Positions 32,834 to 40,635 of a DNA stretch of 64,000 nucleotides are shown in pieces; position 1 is the stretch's first letter, and the number at the start of each line of letters is the position of its first letter. Made by a program: the position numbers and the translations under genes. The DNA is from Candidatus Andeanibacterium colombiense (GTDB lineage Bacteria; Pseudomonadota; Alphaproteobacteria; Sphingomonadales; Sphingomonadaceae): assembly GCA_029202985.1 (NCBI GenBank), contig CP119316.1, positions 1,922,001 through 1,986,000 on the forward strand, in the 5' to 3' direction. The notes below the pieces were generated by a model. The model was not told where the DNA came from, did not search any database, and saw only the letters and a program-made list of their open reading frames with translations.

Positions 32834-34873
32834 ATGGATTTCAGAACTGGGGACGACGCGGCGATGGGGCTTGAGGACGTGGACGGCACGCTGGTTGAAA
32901 AGGCCGAAGCAATGGACACGAAAGCTCCTCCCAGGCCGGCGGCCTCCAGGAAGGCGGTAACGATGGAAGACAAGGATCCCGGCTCGGAAGGCCTGGTCGA
33001 AGCTGCCGCGGCGGATGCGCTGGCCGGCGCGCTCAAGGCTGCGGCCGTTCCGGTGGACGATTCCAAGTCGGTCCGCGCGCGCCGCTTCACGATTCCGACC
33101 GATCCGAGCCGCGACGCGCTGCTGACCGATTTCGGCAAGGACACGCTGACCGACCGCTATCTGCTGCCGGGCGAGAATTATCAGGACCTGTTCGCCCGCG
33201 TCGCCGATGCCTATGCCGATGACGAGGAGCATGCGCGGCGGCTCTACAGCTACATTTCGCGCCTGTGGTTCATGCCGGCGACCCCGGTGCTGTCGAACGG
33301 CGGCACCAACCGCGGCCTGCCGATCAGCTGCTATCTCAATTCGGTTTCGGACAGCCTCGACGGGATCGTCGGCACCTGGAACGAGAACGTCTGGCTCGCG
33401 AGCAAGGGCGGCGGGATCGGCACCTATTGGGGTAATGTCCGCGGGATCGGCGAGCCGGTCGGCCTCAACGGCAAGACCAGCGGGATCATCCCCTTCGTGC
33501 GCGTGATGGACAGCCTGACGCTGGCGATCAGCCAGGGCTCGCTGCGCCGCGGCTCGGCCGCATGCTATCTCGACATCTCGCATCCGGAGATCGAGGAGTT
33601 CCTCGAAATCCGCAAGGCCTCGGGCGACTTCAACCGCAAGGCGCTGAACCTCCACCACGGCGTGCTCGTCACCGACGAGTTCATGGAAGCGGTGCGCGCG
33701 GGCGACAAGTTCGACCTCAAATCGCCCAAGGACGGTTCGGTCCGCGGCACGGTCGATGCGCGCAGCCTGTTCCAGAAACTGCTCGAAACCCGCCTCGCGA
33801 CGGGCGAGCCCTATATCGTGTTCAACGACACGGTGAACCGGATGATGCCGAAGCATCACCGCGAGTTGGGGCTCAAGGTCTCGACCTCGAATTTGTGCTC
33901 CGAAATCACCCTGCCGACCGGGATCGACCACCTCGGCAACGACCGCACCGCGGTCTGCTGCCTCTCGTCGCTCAACCTCGAGAGCTGGGACGAATGGAAC
34001 GGCGACAAGCAGTTCATCGAGGACGTGATGCGCTTCCTCGACAACGTGCTGCAGGATTACATCGACCGCGCGCCGGACGAAATGGCGCGCGCCAAATATT
34101 CGGCCAGCCGCGAACGCTCGGTCGGGCTCGGCGTGATGGGCTACCACTCCTTCCTTCAGATGAAGGGCATCGCGATGGAAAGCGCGATGGCGAAGGCATG
34201 GAACCTCAAGATGTTCAAGCACATCAGCGCGAAGGCCGACGAGGCCTCGATGATGCTCGCGCAGGAACGCGGCGCCTGCCCCGATGCGGAGGAGCGCGGC
34301 GTGATGCAGCGTTTCAGCTGCAAGATGGCAATCGCGCCGACCGCGTCGATCAGCATCATCTGCGGCGGCACCAGCGCCTGCATCGAGCCGATCCCGGCCA
34401 ACATCTACACCCACAAGACGCTTTCGGGCAGCTTCGTGGTCAAGAACCCCTATCTTGAGAAATTGCTGCAGGCGAAGTCGAAGGATTCGAACAACGTCTG
34501 GAACTCGATCCTCGAGCGCGGCGGTTCGGTCCAGCACCTCGACTTCCTCTCGCCGGAAGAAAAGGCCGTCTACAAGACCAGCTTCGAGATCGACCAGCGC
34601 TGGCTGCTCGAATTCGCGGCCGACCGCGCGCCGTTCATCGACCAGGCGCAGAGCCTCAATCTGTTCATCCCGGCCGATGTCGACAAATGGGACCTCGCGA
34701 TGCTGCACTTCCAGGCATGGGAGAAGGGCATCAAGTCGCTCTATTACCTCCGCTCGAAGTCGGTCCAGCGCGCAGGCTTCGCCGGCGGGGTCGAAGCGGA
34801 CAACACCGCCGAGGCGCCGATCATCGAACTGGCGGCGCAGACCGATTACGAGGAATGCCTCGCTTGCCAGTGA
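32834..34873 (+). CDS. nrdA: Class I ribonucleoside-diphosphate reductase, alpha subunit
   Basis: 679 residues. The first about 75 residues are a charged, low-complexity extension; no ATP-cone is recognisable. Catalytic blocks are intact: RGLPISCYLNSVSD (redox Cys), STSNLCSEITLPT (radical Cys and Glu), AVCCLSSLNLES (second redox Cys), APTASISIICGGTSACIEPI, and KSLYYLRSKSVQ (radical-transfer Tyr pair), with a C-terminal ECLACQ cysteine pair for re-reduction. It makes deoxyribonucleotides with NrdB. The start at 32834 is followed by other possible ATGs (32864, 32912, 32963), so the exact N-terminus is uncertain. nrdB lies 2.4 kb downstream with unrelated genes in between. Confidence 0.95.
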   Translation: MDFRTGDDAAMGLEDVDGTLVEKAEAMDTKAPPRPAASRKAVTMEDKDPGSEGLVEAAAADALAGALKAAAVPVDDSKSVRARRFTIPTDPSRDALLTDFGKDTLTDRYLLPGENYQDLFARVADAYADDEEHARRLYSYISRLWFMPATPVLSNGGTNRGLPISCYLNSVSDSLDGIVGTWNENVWLASKGGGIGTYWGNVRGIGEPVGLNGKTSGIIPFVRVMDSLTLAISQGSLRRGSAACYLDISHPEIEEFLEIRKASGDFNRKALNLHHGVLVTDEFMEAVRAGDKFDLKSPKDGSVRGTVDARSLFQKLLETRLATGEPYIVFNDTVNRMMPKHHRELGLKVSTSNLCSEITLPTGIDHLGNDRTAVCCLSSLNLESWDEWNGDKQFIEDVMRFLDNVLQDYIDRAPDEMARAKYSASRERSVGLGVMGYHSFLQMKGIAMESAMAKAWNLKMFKHISAKADEASMMLAQERGACPDAEERGVMQRFSCKMAIAPTASISIICGGTSACIEPIPANIYTHKTLSGSFVVKNPYLEKLLQAKSKDSNNVWNSILERGGSVQHLDFLSPEEKAVYKTSFEIDQRWLLEFAADRAPFIDQAQSLNLFIPADVDKWDLAMLHFQAWEKGIKSLYYLRSKSVQRAGFAGGVEADNTAEAPIIELAAQTDYEECLACQ

Positions 34874-34917
34874 GGGGCCTGCCAGTAAGGCGGGATCGCC
34901 GGTGAGAAAGGAAGCGG

Positions 34918-35160
34918 ATGCCCAAGGTCTTTGACTGGAACGGCTTTCGCTTTCATTTCTACTCCAACGAAGGCGCGCCGCGCGAGCCTGCTCACATCCA
35001 TGTTTCCAGGCCCGGCGCCGAGGCGAAGTTCTGGCTGTATCCCGAGGTGAGCTTGGCTTATAATCGCCGCTACGACGCTCGGACCATCCGCCTGTTGCAA
35101 GCGGTCGTCGAAGAGCGCCGCGAGGAAATCGAGGCAGCGTGGCATGACTTTTTCTCCTGA
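34918..35160 (+). CDS. DUF4160 family protein
   Basis: 80 residues. Family pattern: FDWNGFRFHFYSNEGAPREP then AHIHVSRPGAEAKFWLYPEV, with a C-terminal helix EERREEIEAAWHDFF. DUF4160 proteins are usually encoded with DUF2442 partners in a toxin-antitoxin-like layout, as here, where the two genes overlap by 17 bases. Function is not established. Confidence 0.9.
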   Translation: MPKVFDWNGFRFHFYSNEGAPREPAHIHVSRPGAEAKFWLYPEVSLAYNRRYDARTIRLLQAVVEERREEIEAAWHDFFS

Positions 35161-35401
35161 ACCGACCGCGGTCCGTTTCGACGAAGACAGTTTCTGGGTC
35201 GATCTCGAAGATGGCCGCACGGTCGGCGTACCTTTGGCCTGGTTTCCACGCCTGCTGCACGCGAGCCCCGCGCAGCGGACAAATTTCTTCCTGAGCGCGA
35301 ACGGCATCCATTGGGAAGAACTCGACGAAGACATCTCGGTCGCGGGGCTTCTGGCCGGTCGAGGCGATCAGACCCGTCCCGATCGGAAGGAAGCAGCATG
35401 A
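35144..35401 (+). CDS. DUF2442 family protein
   Basis: 85 residues. Family pattern: AVRFDEDSFWVDLEDGRTVG followed by VPLAWFPRLLHAS and a tail GIHWEELDEDISVAGLLAG. DUF2442 domains appear next to DUF4160 or on DNA-binding antitoxin-like proteins. Overlaps the DUF4160 gene by 17 bases and the next gene by 4 (ATGA). Confidence 0.92.
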   Translation: MTFSPEPTAVRFDEDSFWVDLEDGRTVGVPLAWFPRLLHASPAQRTNFFLSANGIHWEELDEDISVAGLLAGRGDQTRPDRKEAA

Positions 35402-35691
35402 GGCATTCTCTACGCATCGCCGCCGCGACCGGCCTGCTCATGGCGCTCGCCGCCTGCGCGCATCAGATCCCCGCCGGGATCGACACCGCGCCCGAGGCGC
35501 CCGGCTTCCTCTGGGGCCTGTGGCACGGGTTCATCTTCCCGTTTGCATGGATCGGCTCGCTGTTCCGTCCGGACATCGCGGTCTATGCGGTGCCGAACAA
35601 CGGCGGGTGGTACGATTTCGGATTCTTCCTCGGGATTACCGTGCTCGGCGGCGGGAGCCATTTCGGCGCGAGCCGGCGGCGGCGGGGTTAG
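35398..35691 (+). CDS. Small putative lipoprotein or membrane protein
   Basis: 97 residues starting at an ATGA overlap with the DUF2442 gene. Signal-like start with lipobox MALAACAH, then a hydrophobic GFLWGLWHGFIFPFAWIGSLF segment (two turns of helix or one membrane span), a tyrosine-rich loop, and FGFFLGITVLGGGSHFG. Resembles small exported proteins of unknown role in proteobacteria. Confidence 0.75.
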   Translation: MRHSLRIAAATGLLMALAACAHQIPAGIDTAPEAPGFLWGLWHGFIFPFAWIGSLFRPDIAVYAVPNNGGWYDFGFFLGITVLGGGSHFGASRRRRG

Positions 35692-35702
35692 CCCCTTCTG
35701 CA

Positions 35703-35720
35703 TTCCTGCCAAAGCAGGAA
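35703..35720. repeat. Family A hairpin
   Basis: TTCCTGC-CAAA-GCAGGAA followed by CCCAGGG, the same core and flank as the elements at 26511-26578 and 48466-48483. It lies just after the small lipoprotein gene. Confidence 0.75.
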
Positions 35721-35776
35721 CCCAGGGCCGCGAACGCCGCGCTTCTCGCCCGGACCCCGGCTTCTCCGGGGATCAC

Positions 35777-35818
35777 AAAACGAAAACCCCGGCTCCTCGC
35801 GGAACCGGGGTTTCGTTT
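35777..35818. terminator. Strong bidirectional terminator
   Basis: A GC-rich stem (AACCCCGG / CCGGGGTT core) is flanked by A-rich and T-rich runs on both sides, giving U-rich tails for either direction. It lies between the plus-strand operon ending at 35691 and the minus-strand DUF2171 gene ending at 35835, so it can serve both. Confidence 0.85.
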
Positions 35819-35834
35819 GCGAAAAAAGAGGGGC

Positions 35835-36053
35835 TCAGACCGCGCTCGGCAGGGTCGCATCTTCCTTCAGATAGACCCGGTTGTCGTCGATCTTGTCGAC
35901 ATCGTCGAGCGAGAGGAAGCGGTGCTGGCCGCCTTCGCTGTCCGAGCGGGTCAGCTTGATCCGGTCGTCCTCGATCTCGTCGACAGTACCGATATGGCGG
36001 CCGCTCGCATCGGCGACTTCCATATGTTCCTTGATGCGCAGTTTCTCGAACAT
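35835..36053 (-). CDS. DUF2171 (PRC-barrel-like) small protein
   Basis: 72 residues from the ATG at 36053. It is a small beta-barrel-like protein: KEHMEVADASGRHIGTVDEI, then DRIKLTRSD, then HRFLSLDDVDKIDDNRVYLK. DUF2171 and PRC-barrel proteins bind RNA, metals or other proteins; no specific role is known. Single gene, opposite in direction to its neighbours. Confidence 0.88.
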   Translation of the reverse strand: MFEKLRIKEHMEVADASGRHIGTVDEIEDDRIKLTRSDSEGGQHRFLSLDDVDKIDDNRVYLKEDATLPSAV

Positions 36054-36199
36054 AGGTGTTCCTTTCAGGGTTGCCCCCGATAAACGGCCGCCCGCCCCGC
36101 ACCGTTCCACCGCCCGTCGCGCCCCGTGCACGGCTGGCTTGCCGGGCCGCCGCGAACCGCTTAACCCATGTCAAACCGGCGCTTTCGGGGGAGATATTC

Positions 36200-36580
36200 A
36201 TGCGCAAATGGCACCGCTGGCTGGCCACCGTGTTCGGCATCTTCCTGTTCTGGATCGCGCTGACCGGCTTCGGGATCCAGCTGCTCGACCTGTCGCGGGG
36301 CGAGAAGCACGAGGCGCCGGCAGCCGCCGCCGCGCCCGCCGGCTTCACCTGCCCGGCAGGCTGGAGCTGCAAGCCAGCGCGCCGGCCCGACCCGGCGCAC
36401 GAGGCGTCCGAATTCGTGAAGCATCTCCATTCGGGCGAGGCATTGGGCCCGCTGGGCGTGTGGATCTCGCTCGCCTCGAGCATCGCGCTGCTGTTCTTCG
36501 CGGTCTCGGGCCTGTGGATGTATGTGAGGATGTTCCGCGCGCGGGCCCGCAACGGGGCGAAGCGGACGTTGTTCTGGTGA
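36200..36580 (+). CDS. PepSY-associated membrane protein
   Basis: 126 residues from the ATG at 36200. One membrane helix at 9-29 (ATVFGIFLFWIALTGFGIQL), a soluble linker with two cysteines, and a second helix at about 92-114 (WISLASSIALLFFAVSGLWM). The start MRKWHRWLATVFGIFL is typical of PepSY-associated or iron-uptake membrane proteins. It precedes a membrane protein gene by 18 bp. Confidence 0.75.
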   Translation: MRKWHRWLATVFGIFLFWIALTGFGIQLLDLSRGEKHEAPAAAAAPAGFTCPAGWSCKPARRPDPAHEASEFVKHLHSGEALGPLGVWISLASSIALLFFAVSGLWMYVRMFRARARNGAKRTLFW

Positions 36581-36598
36581 TGGGCGAGTATCGCTGAC

Positions 36599-37114
36599 AT
36601 GGCGCTGTCGTGGCCCGGTTACGAGACGCAAGGCTGGATGGCGCTCGCGGCCGGCACACTCGCGCTTGCGCACTGGGCCTATCATTCCGTGTGGCTGCGA
36701 CTGCCAGAATGGCGCTTGTTCGCCCAGGAGGCGCGCGGTCACCGCGTCAGCTACGCCGAACGTGAAGCGATCGGCCTCAACCGTTCATGGGCGGATGAGG
36801 AAAAGCTGGCGAACAACGGGCCACTGAAATCGCTCTCGCTGGGTCTTGCCGGAGCGTTCTTCGTCTGGCTGTACCGCGAGGTCCCGGCCGGCTCCGAGCA
36901 CTGGGTATCGGAAGCGTTCAATCTCTGCGTTGCGCTTCTCGTGCTGCTGTGGCCGATTCTGAGGGGCCAGCCGGAGGAAGTCGGCGCCCCTCCGAAAGCG
37001 GCGAAGGAGCCCGAGGGCGTTCTGGAGGGGTTGCTCGGAGAGAAAGGAGCGCAGGTGGCGCACATCGCTTTTGCGGCGCTGGTGCTGTCTGCCGCCTACC
37101 TCGCCGCGAACTGA
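36599..37114 (+). CDS. Hypothetical membrane protein
   Basis: 171 residues with apparent helices near residues 12-30, 76-93, 104-122 and at the C-terminus (AHIAFAALVLSAAYLAAN). No recognised family. It lies between a PepSY-type membrane gene and nrdB, in the stretch that separates the two ribonucleotide reductase genes. Confidence 0.65.
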   Translation: MALSWPGYETQGWMALAAGTLALAHWAYHSVWLRLPEWRLFAQEARGHRVSYAEREAIGLNRSWADEEKLANNGPLKSLSLGLAGAFFVWLYREVPAGSEHWVSEAFNLCVALLVLLWPILRGQPEEVGAPPKAAKEPEGVLEGLLGEKGAQVAHIAFAALVLSAAYLAAN

Positions 37115-37203
37115 CGCGCGCCCGGCGAAGGAGGCCCTGACGGAGATAATCCGACTTATCCCCCCGGAATCATATTCGCTTGCCTTCGATTCGCGCGCAT
37201 GAT

Positions 37204-37219
37204 CCACTATATAGTAGGT
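37204..37219. promoter_or_regulatory. NrdR-like box / promoter upstream of nrdB
   Basis: The 16-mer beginning CCACTATATAGT matches the NrdR consensus at 12 of 16 positions and contains the palindrome ACTATATAGT (37206-37215). It lies 31 bp before the nrdB start, so repressor binding here would block expression. Part of it could also serve as a -10 element. Confidence 0.5.
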
Positions 37220-37249
37220 TCGCCCGCATTTTCGCCTTGGAGGCACTAC

Positions 37250-38317
37250 ATGTCGTTGCTCGAATCCCGGAAGACGTACAAGCCCTTCGAATACCCCTGG
37301 GCTTACGAGTTCTGGAAGCGCCAGCAGCAGATCCACTGGATGCCCGAGGAAGTGCCTTTGGGCGAGGATTGCCGCGACTGGGCGCAGAACCTTTCGGATC
37401 ACGAGCGCAATCTGCTCACGCAGATATTCCGCTTCTTCACCCAGGCCGATATCGAGGTGCAGGATTGCTACCACGAGAAATACGGCCGCGTGTTCAAGCC
37501 GGTCGAGGTCAAGATGATGCTCGCCGCCTTCTCCAACATGGAAACGGTCCACATCGCGGCGTACTCGCATTTGCTCGACACGATCGGCATGCCCGAAAGC
37601 GAATACGGCATGTTCCTCGAATATGAGGAAATGAAGGCCAAGCACGATTACCTGCAGGAATTCGGGGTCGATAATGACCAGGATATCGCCCGCACGCTCG
37701 CGATGTTCGGCGGCTTCACCGAAGGGCTGCAATTGTTCGCCAGCTTCGCGATGCTGATGAACTTCCCGCGCTTCAACAAGATGAAGGGCATGGGCCAGAT
37801 CGTCAGCTGGTCGGTCCGCGACGAGAGCCTCCACTGCGAAGGCATCACCAAACTGTTCCACGCCTTCTGCGCCGAGCGCGGCTGCCTGACCAAGGCGGTC
37901 AAGGAAGACATCATCGACGCGTGCCAGAAGACCGTGCGGCTGGAAGACGCGTTCATCGATCTCGCCTTCGCCGAAGGCCCGGTGCCGGGGATGACCCCGA
38001 ACGAGATCAAGAAATACATCCGCTACATCGCCGACTGGCGGCTCGGCCAGCTCGGCCTCAAGCCGGTCTACATGATCGAGGACCACCCGCTTCCCTGGCT
38101 CGCCCCGCTCCTGAACGGCGTCGAACACGCCAACTTCTTCGAAACCCGCGCGACGGAGTATTCGAAAGGCGCGACCAAGGGCAATTGGCAGGATGTGTGG
38201 TCGAGCTTCGACCAGCGGCGGAACGCGAAGGCCAACGATACGGCTGAGGACGCGGTGGATGCGGCGGGTGAGCCGGATATGTTTGGTGAGAGTGGGGCTA
38301 CGCAGGCGGCGGAGTGA
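37250..38317 (+). CDS. nrdB: Class I ribonucleoside-diphosphate reductase, beta subunit
   Basis: 355 residues from the ATG at 37250 with a TTGGAGG ribosome-binding site. The diiron and radical residues are visible: RFFTQADIEVQDCY, FSNMETVHIAAYSHLLD (E-x2-H and the radical Tyr), and SWSVRDESLHCEGITKLFHA (second E-x2-H). It generates the tyrosyl radical used by NrdA. The last 20 residues are acidic and probably dock to NrdA. The next gene abuts the stop. Confidence 0.96.
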   Translation: MSLLESRKTYKPFEYPWAYEFWKRQQQIHWMPEEVPLGEDCRDWAQNLSDHERNLLTQIFRFFTQADIEVQDCYHEKYGRVFKPVEVKMMLAAFSNMETVHIAAYSHLLDTIGMPESEYGMFLEYEEMKAKHDYLQEFGVDNDQDIARTLAMFGGFTEGLQLFASFAMLMNFPRFNKMKGMGQIVSWSVRDESLHCEGITKLFHAFCAERGCLTKAVKEDIIDACQKTVRLEDAFIDLAFAEGPVPGMTPNEIKKYIRYIADWRLGQLGLKPVYMIEDHPLPWLAPLLNGVEHANFFETRATEYSKGATKGNWQDVWSSFDQRRNAKANDTAEDAVDAAGEPDMFGESGATQAAE

Positions 38318-38346
38318 TAACTGAGCTCCAAGTAGGGAAGCACGAT

Positions 38347-39540
38347 ATGGCTCTTTTGGAAGAGGTCTTTCGCCTTTCAGGTGTGCCCACGGTTACGTTC
38401 GTTACGCCGAGCCGTTACAATGAAGTCAAGGTTTCGCTCCGGACGGCGGGACGCTGTGCGGTATTAGAAGGGCCCTCGGGCATAGGAAAAACAACCATTG
38501 TTTCCAAAGTTCTGGAAGAACTTGAGTTTGATAGCAAGCCAGCAGTCCTAAGCGCTCGGCGCCCGAAGGATGTTGAACTAATACGAGAACTTCCCACCTT
38601 CGGAGACATTGGCACCGTAATCGTCGATGATTTTCATCGATTAGATGATAATACTAAATCGTCTTTATCTGATTTCATGAAGGTACTTGCTGACTCAGCC
38701 GACGAGAAAAGCAAACTGGTTTTGATTGGAATCAATAAGGCTGGTGAGCAATTAATACAATACGGTGCTGACCTTGGCTTGCGCATAGATATATTCCGCT
38801 TGGAGGCCAATTCGCCGGAGAAAATCGTCGAATTAATCGAAAAGGGCGAAGAGGCCCTCGATATATCAATAGGTCATAAACATATTATCGCGGAGCGCGC
38901 TCAAGGCAGTTTCCAAATTGCGCAGCTACTTTGCCATAAGCTATGCACCATAGCTGGTATTACAGAAACGCTTGGTAAGTACCTAGTTATCGACCGATCG
39001 ATCGATGCGGTAGTCGAAGATGTTCTAATAGACCTTGATCGACAATTCAAAAAACCTAGCATTTCCTTTGCGAGAGGAACGAAGATTCGGCGAGAAGGGC
39101 GGGCACCTTATCTTCATATCTTGCGCTGGCTGTCAGAAAGTGACGAGGGTGCACTTGATCTCAAAGACGCGATCAATGCCCACCCGTCCATGAAGGGAAG
39201 TGTGGGTCAAGTTGTTGAAAAAGAGTATTTATATGGCCTGCTGAATGATCCTGAGAAAAGACATATCTTTGAAGATATAATTTTTACGATAAAGATACGA
39301 GAGTTATGGGGATCGAAGATCCAAAGTATCTATTTTATCTTAAGAATATTGTTTGGCGCGGGTTTACAAGGTTGTGCGGATTTTCGGGAGATTATTTTCC
39401 TGGCCGATATGACTTCGCGCTTTCGTTTGCGGGTGCGGATCGCGCGCTTGCGGAGCTTATATCGAAAAAGTTGGTCGAGAGGGAGGTCGGGGTATTTTAT
39501 GACTTTGACGAACAACACATCATATTGGGAGCAAATATAG
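38347..39540 (+). CDS. P-loop ATPase part of a probably split ATPase-TIR protein
   Basis: 397 residues from the ATG at 38347, which has an AGGGAAG ribosome-binding site; a GTG at 38314 overlapping the nrdB stop is a possible alternative. Walker A EGPSGIGKTT (41-50) and Walker B GTVIVDDFHRL (90-100) mark an AAA/STAND-like ATPase, followed by a helical region. After about residue 320 the frame no longer looks family-like, while the -1 frame continues sensibly into a TIR domain. The gene is clearly richer in A+T than its neighbours, with many AT-ending codons, which suggests recent transfer. Probably a defence protein. Confidence 0.75.
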   Translation: MALLEEVFRLSGVPTVTFVTPSRYNEVKVSLRTAGRCAVLEGPSGIGKTTIVSKVLEELEFDSKPAVLSARRPKDVELIRELPTFGDIGTVIVDDFHRLDDNTKSSLSDFMKVLADSADEKSKLVLIGINKAGEQLIQYGADLGLRIDIFRLEANSPEKIVELIEKGEEALDISIGHKHIIAERAQGSFQIAQLLCHKLCTIAGITETLGKYLVIDRSIDAVVEDVLIDLDRQFKKPSISFARGTKIRREGRAPYLHILRWLSESDEGALDLKDAINAHPSMKGSVGQVVEKEYLYGLLNDPEKRHIFEDIIFTIKIRELWGSKIQSIYFILRILFGAGLQGCADFREIIFLADMTSRFRLRVRIARLRSLYRKSWSRGRSGYFMTLTNNTSYWEQI

Positions 39541-39893
39541 AGGATTACTTAGCCCCTATCTACCGATCCGAGGCGAGATATATTATTCCTATACTCAGTA
39601 GAGACTATCCAACTAGAATTTGGACTAAGTTTGAATCTGACCATTTTAAGGATCGATTTGGCAGCAATGCGATATTCCCTATTCGATTCTCCAACTTGGA
39701 GCCGGGCTTCTTTTCTGCTGAGCAAGAATATGGGGGGTTATCGTATGATCCAGATGGAAGTATTGAGAGCCAAGCAGAAAAAATCGTGAACATCCTTTGT
39801 TCACGATTGGAGGAAGACCGGTCTATTGCTGCCAAAGCAGTCGAAGACAACGAAGATCCTTTATTCTGCGAAGCAGAGCAGCAGCTTGCTTGA
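39306..39893 (+). CDS. TIR-domain part of the split ATPase-TIR protein
   Basis: 195 residues if begun at the ATG at 39306, which overlaps the ATPase frame by 235 bases. Residues 35-130 form a TIR domain: RYDFALSFAGADRALAELIS, VGVFYDFDEQHIILGANIED, ARYIIPILSRDYPTRIWTKF and then Glu 110 in the position of the TIR NADase catalytic Glu. TIR effectors cleave NAD in antiphage signalling. No convincing ribosome-binding site precedes 39306. The first 30 residues read as a natural continuation of the ATPase if one base is restored in the G-run at 39308-39311. Confidence 0.75.
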   Translation: MGIEDPKYLFYLKNIVWRGFTRLCGFSGDYFPGRYDFALSFAGADRALAELISKKLVEREVGVFYDFDEQHIILGANIEDYLAPIYRSEARYIIPILSRDYPTRIWTKFESDHFKDRFGSNAIFPIRFSNLEPGFFSAEQEYGGLSYDPDGSIESQAEKIVNILCSRLEEDRSIAAKAVEDNEDPLFCEAEQQLA

Positions 39894-39958
39894 GATATTT
39901 TGAGATCTAAACGACAGCGCCTAGCACAAGGTTCCTCAACTGCCATTACCGCGCGCTG

Positions 39959-40084
39959 CTACCCATCGCCCGCCGTGCGAAAACTCGGACGCCGTAAGAG
40001 ATGTATCGCCATAGTTTCGGTCAGTCCGGCGATGCATTCTTCATAGAGTGCAGCGATCGTGCCCGACATATCCTTGCGGTTCAT
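39959..40084 (-). CDS. Possible small protein of 41 residues
   Basis: An ATG at 40084 with a GGGGGAAG ribosome-binding-like site 8 bases upstream opens a 41-codon frame: MNRKDMSGTIAALYEECIAG, then LTETMAIHLLRRPSF. The first half looks like an amphipathic helix. No family recognised. It could be chance. Confidence 0.3.
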   Translation of the reverse strand: MNRKDMSGTIAALYEECIAGLTETMAIHLLRRPSFRTAGDG

Positions 40085-40270
40085 AGCGCTTCCCCCGGGC
40101 GGTTATACTTCGGCCGGAGGTATTCCGGAGGAGGGTGATGCGGGTTATTAGGGCATGTTTGCTTCCCCGCGCGGGCGGGGATCCCGGGCCGGCATGCGGG
40201 TTCGCTGCCTGAGGCCCCTGCCTTCGCAGGGGAGCGGTTTCGGGCTCTCCCGCGCGGTCCGGAACAGCGG

Positions 40271-40295
40271 GATCCCGGAACAAGTCCGGGATGAC
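40271..40295. repeat. Palindromic element with CCCGGA-N6-TCCGGG core
   Basis: GATCCCGGAACAAGTCCGGG then ATGAC, a short inverted repeat of a type common between genes in alphaproteobacteria. It sits in a cluster of GC-rich inverted repeats starting about 40155. Confidence 0.65.
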
Positions 40296-40338
40296 GACGG
40301 AGAGGCGGGCTAGCGGGAGGTTGCGGTTGGCGCTCCAT

Positions 40339-40394
40339 CTTCGTGTCTTCTTGTGAGCATCGGTTTCCTCACACGAAGACACGAAGATGCCGTG
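40339..40394. repeat. Family B inverted repeat, second copy
   Basis: Arms 40339-40358 and 40369-40388 (TCTTCGTGTCTTCTTGTGAG and CTCACACGAAGACACGAAGA) are nearly perfect reverse complements. The inner unit and the flank CGAAGATGCCGTG match the element at 31965-32020, so this is a dispersed family. Confidence 0.8.
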
Positions 40395-40635
40395 GTTTGC
40401 GCGCCCCCCGCGCTGCGATCGCGCCGGCAGGACGAGGCGGAGGGAGGCGAAAAACCATTTTCCTACACGGCGGCGCCCGTGCCACGCAGGTTGCATGAGC
40501 GAGTCCGTCCGCCCCGTTTCCGCGTTTTCCGCCACAGAGGTGTCACCCTGTCCGGCTCCCATCTATCGGTCTGAAATCACGTACAAATTCGCCCGGACAG
40601 GCAGGATGACAGGGTGTAACTTGTGTAACCCTGGC

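Larger units (their letters stand above)
39894..40635. other. Repeat-rich gene-free region
   Basis: About 740 bases between the TIR gene and the secreted protein gene. It holds the possible small gene at 39959-40084, a palindromic element around GGATCCCGGAACAAGTCCGG (about 40270-40295), and a family B hairpin (40339-40388). Longer open frames here are read-through of these repeats, not genes. Confidence 0.6.

Noticed and set aside
32576..35311. Very long open frame antisense to nrdA and neighbours
   Set aside because: It mirrors the codon pattern of nrdA in a GC-rich genome, has no recognisable domains and no ribosome-binding site; the nrdA strand carries the full catalytic motifs.
40041..40562. 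173-codon minus frame in the repeat-rich region
   Set aside because: It is read-through of palindromic repeats; the translation contains the string typical of such repeats and no domain.
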